A stretch of DNA of 51,343 nucleotides. Source: Bacteroidota bacterium. GTDB lineage: Bacteria > Bacteroidota > Bacteroidia > 2-12-FULL-35-15. A program made the position numbers and the translations under genes. Shown here piece by piece: positions 29,249 to 36,970 of this stretch (the stretch's first letter is position 1; each line of letters starts with the position of its first letter). The stretch is taken from assembly GCA_025363555.1 (NCBI GenBank), contig JANYDQ010000151.1:1-51343 (forward strand), given 5' to 3'. Below the pieces are notes generated by a model. It ran no database searches and had not been told where the DNA came from. It saw nothing but the letters and a program-made list of their open reading frames with translations.

Positions 29249-30154
29249 ATGGTTGCAGCAAATCATAAAGAATCTTTTGCAATAAAATTTTCCATCGGGG
29301 GAGCAGTTGTAATGGCAATTATGGGTCTATTAGCTGCTATATTCGGCAACTCCATGTCATTGCTATTTGATAGCTTGAACACCATACTGGGTATTGCCAT
29401 TTCTACAGCCGGATTGCGCATTTCGCACTTGCTGAAAATAAAATACAGCAAACGGTTTAATTTCGGATACTATTCATTTGAACCATTATTTGTATTAGCG
29501 AACGGCTTGTTAATGCTGGTGCTGGCAGTGTCTTTATTTATTACTTCGGTTCAAACAATTTTAGATGGAGGAAGAAAAGTAGAACTGCCAATTGTAACTT
29601 CTTACCTTGTATTTTCGATTACCGTGTGCTGTGTGGAAGCAATTGTGTTAAGGCGGCTATCTAAAAAAGTAAAATCAGAATTAGTTCATACGGAATCAAT
29701 TAATTGGTTGTTCGATACTCTAACCAGTTTAGTTGTATTAGGTGCATTTTTATTGTCCATACCGCTCAAACATACTTCTTATCGTTACCTGGTTCCGTAT
29801 TTAGACCCCGGAATAACCATTGTCCTCATTATTTGTATCATCTATCAGCCCATCAAATTAATAAAATCAGGGTCATTTGATTTGCTTCGCATGGCTCCCT
29901 CTTCAAAAAGAATGGGCGAGATAAAAGAAAAACTGATGGACCAAAGAGAAAAATATGGTTACTCGGATATTAAAATTCTTGCTGCAAAAGCAGGACGGAC
30001 TACTTGTGTTGAAGTTATTTGTCTTTACCACAAAAATTTTGAAATCACCACTATTGACAAATTGGATACATTAAGAAAAAAGATTAAAGAAGAAGTAGAA
30101 AACGAATTTGAAAATCTGGAAGTAACCGTAACATTTAATACACTTAAAAAATAG
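29249..30154 (+). CDS. Cation diffusion facilitator family transporter
   Basis: 301 aa, multiple TM; SMSLLFDSLNTILGIAIS, FNFGYYSFEPLFVLANGLLML, HTESINWLFDTLTSL. Confidence 0.82.
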   Translation: MVAANHKESFAIKFSIGGAVVMAIMGLLAAIFGNSMSLLFDSLNTILGIAISTAGLRISHLLKIKYSKRFNFGYYSFEPLFVLANGLLMLVLAVSLFITSVQTILDGGRKVELPIVTSYLVFSITVCCVEAIVLRRLSKKVKSELVHTESINWLFDTLTSLVVLGAFLLSIPLKHTSYRYLVPYLDPGITIVLIICIIYQPIKLIKSGSFDLLRMAPSSKRMGEIKEKLMDQREKYGYSDIKILAAKAGRTTCVEVICLYHKNFEITTIDKLDTLRKKIKEEVENEFENLEVTVTFNTLKK

Positions 30155-30216
30155 CAGGTAATTGTACGGCTACTCTTTTACTAATTAGATAATTCATTAT
30201 TAAACAGAAAATTTCT

Positions 30217-30224
30217 TAACTTTG
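30217..30224 (+). promoter_or_regulatory. -7 element TAACTTTG
   Basis: TAnnTTTG match upstream of the 30287 ORF. Confidence 0.35.
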
Positions 30225-30286
30225 TATAGTATAAATTTCTTTAAAATTACATATAGTTTCCTTAATAAAATAATAACGAAAAAAAA

Positions 30287-30700
30287 TTGAAAACCACAAA
30301 CGAAAATACGGAAGTCGAAATAATAACTACTCGCGTTGTAGAGGTATGTTATGTTGAGTTGCGCAGCGATGGTATTGTACATTCTCATACTTCTGCTCAT
30401 GTTGATTTTAACATCGAATCTCTTAAAAAATTTACAGCGGTGATGGGTGAAATAACCAACCATAAGCAGGCTCCCCTGTTACTTACTCTTGATGAGTTTG
30501 CAATCCCCCCGGGCGATACAAGGGAATATTGGGCAAAAAAAGATTCGTGTCCTTATGCTTCTGCCGAAGCATACATTACTTCCAGCCTTGGGCATAAGCT
30601 AATAGGAAATTTTTATCTCAAATTAAATAAACCCCACCGTCCTACCCAATTATTTACTGATATTAATGAAGCTGTAAAATGGCTGAAAACTTTTTTATGA
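30287..30700 (+). CDS. STAS/SEC14-like small protein (DUF7793-like)
   Basis: 137 aa; VEVCYVELRSDGIVHSHTSAHVDFNIESLKKFTAVMGEI...FTDINEAVKWLKTFL; TTG start. Confidence 0.6.
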   Translation: MKTTNENTEVEIITTRVVEVCYVELRSDGIVHSHTSAHVDFNIESLKKFTAVMGEITNHKQAPLLLTLDEFAIPPGDTREYWAKKDSCPYASAEAYITSSLGHKLIGNFYLKLNKPHRPTQLFTDINEAVKWLKTFL

Positions 30701-30886
30701 TTATTTCCTGAAGAAAACTCTTTGATAAAGTCGGATGATTGCGAGGTGTATAAACGCGATTTTTTATCAGGTAATTAAAATAAAGTGATATTAAATTAAG
30801 CTATTGATTGTTTAAAACAATTCAAGTTGCCCCTACTTGTTTTACCGGGTGGATGGATATTAAACTCAATTACTGATTTCCTTTAT

Positions 30887-30894
30887 TATATTTG
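30887..30894 (+). promoter_or_regulatory. -7 element TATATTTG
   Basis: TAnnTTTG; supports a start at 30917/30929 rather than 30827. Confidence 0.45.
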
Positions 30895-30928
30895 TCAATT
30901 AATTAATCTTCCTAAAATGACACTAACT

Positions 30929-31951
30929 ATGAAAAACACTCTCTTGTTTTTAACGACACTATCAATAGCCTTTATATTAGTAGGCGGTTGTACCACCTCA
31001 CCTGGCGAAAACAAATCCACTTCTGCTTATTTTGATAATTCAGAAGAAGGCATTCAGACCGGAGGTGTGAAAATGATTTGGATACAAACTCCAAAAGGAA
31101 AATATAAAGTATGGACCAAACAGGTTGGCAACAATGCAAAAACAAAAGTGCTGCTGCTAAACGGTGGTCCGGGCTGTACGCATGAATACTTTGAATGTTT
31201 CGAAAGTTTTTTACCAAAAGAAGGTATTGAATTTATTTATTACGACCAGTTGGCTTGTGGAAATTCGGATAATCCCAATGATACTTCTTTATACGATTTG
31301 CCCCGATATGTGGAAGAGGTGGAGCAACTGCGCACTGCTTTGCACCTGGATAAAAATAACTTTTACCTGCTGGGGCATTCGTGGGGAGGAATCCTGGCTA
31401 TGCAGTATGCACTTAAATACCAAAACAACCTGAAAGGATTAATTATTTCGAATATGATGGCGAGTTGTCCTGAATATGGAAAATATGCGGATGAAGTATT
31501 GGCAAAACAGATGAATAGTGCAGTGCTGGACTCGACTAGAAACATTGAAAAAAGAGGTGATTTTAATAATCCTGAATATATGGCGCTATTAAAGGCTAAT
31601 TATTACGCAAAGCATATTTGTCGTTTGCCCGAATATCCCGAGCCGGTTAACCGTTCGTTTAATAAAACAAACCGAACACTTTACACCATTATGCAGGGTC
31701 CGAGTGAGTTTGGCATTTCAGGAAAACTGACTAACTGGGATGTGAGCAAGGAATTAAAAACTATTCATGTACCCACCTTAGTAATTGGTGCTGCAAACGA
31801 TACCATGGATCCTAAATACATGGAGTGGATGAGCAGGGAAATTCCCGGGGGGCAATTTTTATTGTGTGCCAACGGTAGCCACATGTGCATGTATGACGAC
31901 CAGCAAACTTATATGCACGGGTTAATAAAGTTTCTTAATACAATGAATTGA
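30929..31951 (+). CDS. Proline-iminopeptidase-family alpha/beta hydrolase, lipoprotein
   Basis: LVGGCTTS lipobox; LLLNGGPGCTHEYF, YDQLACGNSD, LLGHSWGGILAMQYA, GSHMCMYDD. Confidence 0.88.
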   Translation: MKNTLLFLTTLSIAFILVGGCTTSPGENKSTSAYFDNSEEGIQTGGVKMIWIQTPKGKYKVWTKQVGNNAKTKVLLLNGGPGCTHEYFECFESFLPKEGIEFIYYDQLACGNSDNPNDTSLYDLPRYVEEVEQLRTALHLDKNNFYLLGHSWGGILAMQYALKYQNNLKGLIISNMMASCPEYGKYADEVLAKQMNSAVLDSTRNIEKRGDFNNPEYMALLKANYYAKHICRLPEYPEPVNRSFNKTNRTLYTIMQGPSEFGISGKLTNWDVSKELKTIHVPTLVIGAANDTMDPKYMEWMSREIPGGQFLLCANGSHMCMYDDQQTYMHGLIKFLNTMN

Positions 31952-31964
31952 ATAGTTAATTGTA

Positions 31965-32699
31965 TTACTGGTACAATACCTGGCAATTGGTGCAAAAAAA
32001 TGTTCTTCGGTTAAACTTTCCCAAATGTTTTCGGGTAAATGGCAATTCGCACCTCATACAATACTTTTTGTTATGAGCCAGCCAATGTTGTTTCAAGGTA
32101 TATTCCTTTTTCCATTTCAAAAACTCAAAACTATACGTTACAGCTTCTTTCACCATTTCGTTCCTTTTCTTTACGGGTAAGTGTCCAACCCTTGTTTCGG
32201 GGTGAACTTTAATCCGGTAAAGCACTTCATTTTTAATAATGTTGCCTACCCCTGCAAAAATATCCTGGCTAAGTAAGGCATCGCACACCAGCATATCGGG
32301 GTGTTGTTTCAATTTCTCTTTAGCTTTCTTTGCATCCCATCCCGCATTCATCACATCTCCTGTCCAATCATATACTTTATCCAGGTTATCAGTAATTTCT
32401 TTTATAGAACAGGCATAAAAATTAAGTTCTCCTTTCTTAAATTTCATAGATAATCTTGGAACAGCATCTTTACCTTCATTAATACGGTAGCTTCCAAACA
32501 TGAGGAAATGGATGCGCAAAGCAAACGAGTCGAAACAAATTAAAAAATGTTTTCCCCAACTTTTAAAATTGCGAATCGTTTTTCCTTTTATTTTTTCTAT
32601 TTCAATTTTCTTTGTATTGCCACTGGCAGCAATAACTTTTTTGCCGACAAACGATTCGGTTAACTCTTTTAATATTACTATGGAAGGACCTTCCGGCAT
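31965..32699 (-). CDS. Formamidopyrimidine-DNA glycosylase / endonuclease VIII family
   Basis: MPEGPSIVILKEL; DALLSQDIFAGVGNIIKNEVLYRIKVHPET; C-term zinc finger CMRCELPF...RRTFFCTNCQ. Confidence 0.93.
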   Translation of the reverse strand: MPEGPSIVILKELTESFVGKKVIAASGNTKKIEIEKIKGKTIRNFKSWGKHFLICFDSFALRIHFLMFGSYRINEGKDAVPRLSMKFKKGELNFYACSIKEITDNLDKVYDWTGDVMNAGWDAKKAKEKLKQHPDMLVCDALLSQDIFAGVGNIIKNEVLYRIKVHPETRVGHLPVKKRNEMVKEAVTYSFEFLKWKKEYTLKQHWLAHNKKYCMRCELPFTRKHLGKFNRRTFFCTNCQVLYQ

Positions 32700-32883
32700 A
32701 TTTTTTTTAATTGATTGGAACTATTTCCAATTTCAAATTCAATGCCATTCATCAATAAAATTAGGCTTTTCGGTAAATATTATAATGTATTCCTATATTA
32801 CTGTAAGTCGCCATTTACTTCTACTACCTACTTTTGCAGAAATGAAAACTTAAACTAAAATAACATGAAAAATAAGTTCAAAG

Positions 32884-33057
32884 ATGATGAGTGATAAAGT
32901 AGAAAAAGTAATGCACGAATATAAAGAAGGCACCTTTAAATCGGGAAAAGAAGGCAAAGGAGGAAAAGTAAAAAACCGCAAACAGGCAATAGCTATAGGC
33001 TTAAGCGAAGCACGAAAAGAAGGAACAAAAACACGCACTGCAAAATCAAAAAAGTAA
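32884..33057 (+). CDS. DUF6496-like small basic protein (not in ORF track)
   Basis: Manual translation [57 protein letters not shown]. Confidence 0.7.
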   Translation: MMSDKVEKVMHEYKEGTFKSGKEGKGGKVKNRKQAIAIGLSEARKEGTKTRTAKSKK

Positions 33058-33064
33058 AGACGCA

Positions 33065-33598
33065 ATGCAAAAAACAAATCCTAAAAAGGCTGTATATAAA
33101 AAGCAGTCGCAACACCGCCCGGGTTTGGAATCGAAAATGGATCCCTTGCCTGAATTTACCTACGCTTCTCCCGGTGGCAACCGGCTGTTGAACAAAAAAT
33201 GTATAGTAACTGGTGGCGACAGTGGCATAGGACGGGCAGTGGCGGTTACCTTTGCCAAACAAGGTGCGGATGTGGCAATACTATATCTTAAACAGGAAGA
33301 AAAGGACGCACAGGAAACTGCTGATATTATTGAAACAGTGTTTAAGCGGCAATGCCTGCTGTTGCCTACCGATGTTTCGGTAGCTGCTGTGCATTATCCA
33401 AAGGCGGAAATTACAATGATTACCACTAAAACAATTGACAGAAACTTTTTAGCAGTGTACGGAACGCAAACACCCATGAAACGGGCAGGACAACCTGCCG
33501 AAGTGGCATCTGCTTATCTTTTTCTGGCAAGTGATGATGCTAGCTACATTACGGGGCAGGTAATACACGTAAACGGGGGAGAAATTATAAACGGTTAA
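33065..33598 (+). pseudogene. SDR-family oxidoreductase, apparently internally deleted
   Basis: N-term [29 protein letters not shown] and C-term [42 protein letters not shown] present; NNAG/S/YxxxK core absent. Confidence 0.75.
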
Positions 33599-33609
33599 AA
33601 GTAATTAAT

Positions 33610-34380
33610 ATGAAAGCAATCTGGAAAGGGTCTATAAGTTTTGGCTTGGTAAATATTCCTGTAAAGCTATACAGCGCTACGCAAAGCAGTTCGCTTGATT
33701 TGGATATGATAGACAAACGGGATATGGGCAAAATTCACTTTCAGAGAGTGAACGAAAATACAGGCAAAGAAGTGAAATGGGAAAACATTGCCAAGGCATA
33801 TAAACTGAATGATGAATACATAGAACTTGATGCGGCTGACTTTGATGAAGTATTGCCCGAAAAAACTAAGGTGATAGAAGTAAATAATTTTGTGAAAGAA
33901 AGTGAAATAGACACCATCTTTTTCGAAAATTCATATTACGTAGAGCCCGAAAAATCGGGTGAAAAAGCGTATGCCTTATTGCGAGAAGCATTGGAAAAGT
34001 CAGGAAAAGTAGGTATTGCGCAGTTTGTAATGCGAAGTTCAGAAACATTAACAGTACTGAAACCAAAGGGAAACGTACTGGTATTAAGTAAAATCAGGTT
34101 TGCTGAAGAAGTAAGAAGTACAGAGGAATTTGCGTTGCCGCCAAAGTCGGAAGTGAAACCTGCTGAACTGAAAATGGCAATGACACTCATTAACCAGTTC
34201 AGTACTCCATTTAAAATAGAAAAGTTTAAAGACGAATATGCAGCCGGTTTGCTAAAACTGATAAAAGCAAAAGCAGCCGGCAAACGCCCCAAAATAAGGA
34301 AACTGAAAGTAGTTCACAGCAAGTCGCAAGATTTGATGGAACAATTAAAAGCAAGTTTATCTAAACAGAAAGCTTCGTGA
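33610..34380 (+). CDS. ku: Ku protein (bacterial NHEJ)
   Basis: MKAIWKGSISFGLVNIPVKLYSAT, YVEPEKSGEKAYALLREALEKSGKVGIAQFVMRSSETLTVLKPKGNVLVLSKIRF. Confidence 0.95.
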   Translation: MKAIWKGSISFGLVNIPVKLYSATQSSSLDLDMIDKRDMGKIHFQRVNENTGKEVKWENIAKAYKLNDEYIELDAADFDEVLPEKTKVIEVNNFVKESEIDTIFFENSYYVEPEKSGEKAYALLREALEKSGKVGIAQFVMRSSETLTVLKPKGNVLVLSKIRFAEEVRSTEEFALPPKSEVKPAELKMAMTLINQFSTPFKIEKFKDEYAAGLLKLIKAKAAGKRPKIRKLKVVHSKSQDLMEQLKASLSKQKAS

Positions 34381-34392
34381 GGGTTCCTGATT

Positions 34393-34890
34393 TCACCTTG
34401 GTTTTATCTTTTTCACCATCAAAAAATCGTTCATATAAAATTCTTCGCCAATATGTAAATCAAAAGAATGGTCGATGGTGAAGCCCTGTTTGAAATAAAA
34501 ATTGATGGCGGTATAATTAATCCTGTTTACCGCCAGTTCAAATGTCTCCGCATCGGGCAATTGCTGTATGATGTATTCAAATAATTTAGAACCAATTCCT
34601 TTTCGGTGTTGGTTTACTTCAACATAAAACTTGTGAATAAAATAAGTCTTCTCGTCTTTGGTACTCAATGAAATATAACCTGACGGATTTTCGTCCACAT
34701 AAGCCAAAGTGAACTGCTGCCCTTCTTTCATTTGTGTCAGCAACGCTTTTTGCGAATACATTTGGTGAAGCATAAAATTGATTTGTTCCATAGTTATGAT
34801 GGAAGGATAATGTTTTTTCCAAATCACCTGGGCTAAATGAGCAATGACGGGAATGTCTTTTTCTGTTGCTTTTATAAATGAAAGAGTCAT
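34393..34890 (-). CDS. GNAT family N-acetyltransferase
   Basis: FIHKFYVEVNQHRKGIGSKLFEYIIQQLPDAETFELAVNRINYTAINFYFKQGF. Confidence 0.92.
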   Translation of the reverse strand: MTLSFIKATEKDIPVIAHLAQVIWKKHYPSIITMEQINFMLHQMYSQKALLTQMKEGQQFTLAYVDENPSGYISLSTKDEKTYFIHKFYVEVNQHRKGIGSKLFEYIIQQLPDAETFELAVNRINYTAINFYFKQGFTIDHSFDLHIGEEFYMNDFLMVKKIKPR

Positions 34891-34899
34891 AATTAAATT

Positions 34900-35514
34900 T
34901 TAAACACCTGCCACATCCACCTGCCCTTCGGAGAGAGGATAAAGGGGGGAGGAGGTTATCCAGTTTCTTATTATTTCCAACCCATATTCAGATAAGATAC
35001 TTTCCGGGTGAAACTGAACTGCTCTTACATCGTATTTTTTATGGCGCAATGCCATGCAGTTTCCTGTTTCATCTACAGCCGTTATTTCTAATTGGTCGGG
35101 AAAATTATTTGTATTTACCACCCACGAATGATACCGCCCGGCATTAAATGGTGAAGGAATGTTTTTAAAAAGATAGTCGTCAGCTATAATATTTACAGGA
35201 GTAGCTACTCCATGAAATACCTGGTCCAGGTTTATTAATGAGCCCCCAAAAGCTTCTGCAATTGCCTGTTGCCCGAGGCAAATGCCCAGGATGCTTTTTG
35301 TTTTAAAAAATGTTTTAATCAGTTCGGGCATTATGCCTGCATCCTTGGGAAGTCCGGGACCGGGGGAAAGCATTATTTTATCGTAGGCTTGTATTTGTTC
35401 TAATTTAATTTCATCATTTCTAAAAACATCTACTGTTTCCTCTGTTACCTGTTCTATATAATGAACAAGATTATAAGTGAAGCTGTCGTAGTTATCTAAG
35501 AGTAAAATTTTCAT
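34900..35514 (-). CDS. pabA: Anthranilate/aminodeoxychorismate synthase glutamine amidotransferase subunit
   Basis: LLLDNYDSFTYNLVHY, MLSPGPGLPKDAG, ILGICLGQQAIAEAFGG, VQFHPESILSEYG. Confidence 0.93.
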   Translation of the reverse strand: MKILLLDNYDSFTYNLVHYIEQVTEETVDVFRNDEIKLEQIQAYDKIMLSPGPGLPKDAGIMPELIKTFFKTKSILGICLGQQAIAEAFGGSLINLDQVFHGVATPVNIIADDYLFKNIPSPFNAGRYHSWVVNTNNFPDQLEITAVDETGNCMALRHKKYDVRAVQFHPESILSEYGLEIIRNWITSSPLYPLSEGQVDVAGV

Positions 35515-35666
35515 ATTTGTTCCTAAAAGTCAATTGAGGGCGTAAAGCTAAAAAAACAAATTTGTTTGGGTGCGAGGATGGCTATAAAAAAAAATCGGTG
35601 ACGTAGAAATCCAAAATTATTTTTATTTCGTAAATACGTCTATAAACAATTTAAAAACAAAATAAA

Positions 35667-36080
35667 ATGAAAAAATTAATTTTAGTAGCAAGTATTGTTT
35701 GCTCTGCATTTATTGCAAATGCAACAATCAGTAAAGTAAAAATCTCAAAAGTTGTTGTAGCAGCAGCTGATTGGGCAAAATCTAAAGACGGCACATGGCA
35801 GGCAATGAAAAACGGCAAAACAGTTTGGTACAAGCTGAATGCTAAAGATGCAAGCGTATGGATGTCGATGGACGGAAAAAAGTGGGATGCCCAAAAAGAT
35901 GGCATGTGGCAGGACAAAGACGGAAAATGGTTGAAAATTGACATGAAAATGTTAAAATGGTCAGCTGATGGCGGAAAAACATGGGTAGAAGTTCCGGAAG
36001 GGAAATGGCAAGGTTCTGACGGTGTTTGGAACAAGTTTGACAAAGACTGGACCTTATGGACCATGGGAAGTAAAATGTAA
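35667..36080 (+). CDS. Small secreted Trp-rich repeat protein
   Basis: Signal peptide; 13 Trp in 137 aa; DGTWQAMKNGKTVWYK...DGKKWDAQKDGMWQDKDGKWLK...GGKTWVEVPEGKWQGSDGVWNKFDKDWTLW. Confidence 0.75.
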   Translation: MKKLILVASIVCSAFIANATISKVKISKVVVAAADWAKSKDGTWQAMKNGKTVWYKLNAKDASVWMSMDGKKWDAQKDGMWQDKDGKWLKIDMKMLKWSADGGKTWVEVPEGKWQGSDGVWNKFDKDWTLWTMGSKM

Positions 36081-36094
36081 ATTTACTGAAAATA

Positions 36095-36132
36095 AAGAGG
36101 CTGTCTCAAAAGTAGAGACAGCCTCTTTTTTA
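36095..36132 (+). terminator. Rho-independent terminator
   Basis: AGAGGCTGTCTC/GAGACAGCCTCT 12-bp stem plus T-run. Confidence 0.85.
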
Positions 36133-36259
36133 TTCGTACTTCTCTCGGAGAAAAATATTGTTTAAGCGATTCTCTATATTCTTCACCCAATTTTCTTCTT
36201 TCACGAACATCCCATACCCAAAAAACATCTATAATTCCAACATAAAATGTTTTGAAGCC

Positions 36260-36511
36260 AAAGATTGAATGTTTCACAGCAAAGGTTGGAACTTTCACAC
36301 CAAAGGTGGAGTCTTTCACGTCAAAGGTTGAATGTTTGACGTGAAAGGTTGAGTCTTTCACGCCAAAGGTTGAATGTTTGACACCAAAGGTTGGAGCTTT
36401 CACTCCAAAGGTGGAGTCTTTGACGTGAAAGGTTGAACCTTTGAAGCGAAAGGCTGAACCTTTGAAGCCAAAGGTTGAACCTTTGAAGCGAAAGACTGAA
36501 CCTTTAGCTTC
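36260..36511. repeat. 21-bp tandem array C
   Basis: 12 contiguous 21-bp units starting AAAG(G)..., consensus AAAGGTTGAANNTTTNACNNC; dyads such as CACGTCAAA-N9-TTTGACGTG. Confidence 0.92.
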
Positions 36512-36640
36512 AAAAGTATTTATGAGGAAATCAACGGAATTTTTGCTTAAAATCAGCGTGTTAGCTTTTCATTATTTTCAAGTTTTGCCGGTTTTGGTGG
36601 GTAAAGCCTGTAAAATTATGCCTTAATTGTTAAATACTAT

Positions 36641-36781
36641 CACTACTAAACGACTAATAAATGACTTATGGGCTAAAGCCCTTATCTGGTCAGGTTTCAT
36701 TAACCCCAGCCTTAAGGCTGGGGTTACAAAACAGAACTACTTGTATTTAGGGACTTTAGTCCCATTAGTCGGTTTGTAGTG
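36641..36781. mobile_element. MITE-like element, 141 bp, with TIRs and 9-bp flanking duplication
   Basis: TIR CACTACTAAACGACTAAT / CACTACAAACCGACTAAT (16/18); flanking AAATACTAT at 36632-36640 and 36782-36790; second copy at 1-139. Confidence 0.85.
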
Positions 36782-36835
36782 AAATACTATACATTTTTTG
36801 ATGAGATTTTTCCCTTCCGTGGTAACCAAAAGTTC

Positions 36836-36861
36836 TGTCATTCTGAACGAAGTGAAGAATC
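36836..36861. repeat. Dispersed 'tgtcattctgaacgaagtgaagaatc' sequence
   Basis: Recognised from memory as a widely scattered intergenic sequence in bacterial genomes. Confidence 0.5.
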
Positions 36862-36970
36862 TAAAATTTAGTAGTTTACTTTTTTATTTATTGTGAAGGC
36901 AAGATACAAAGGTACGGATGAGGGGAAGTTGTCCGCATTGTTCCCGTTCCTCGAAAAAAAAGGACTGCCC

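Noticed and set aside
36083-36626. ORFs 36083-36403 (-) and 36441-36626 (+) with STFGVKD / KRKAEPLKPKVEPL repeats
   Set aside because: Same explanation: 21-bp array translated in open frames. The minus ORF also runs through the terminator hairpin. Its segment WDVRERRKLGEEYRESLKQYFSPREVRIKK could be checked for homologues but is not supported as a gene here.
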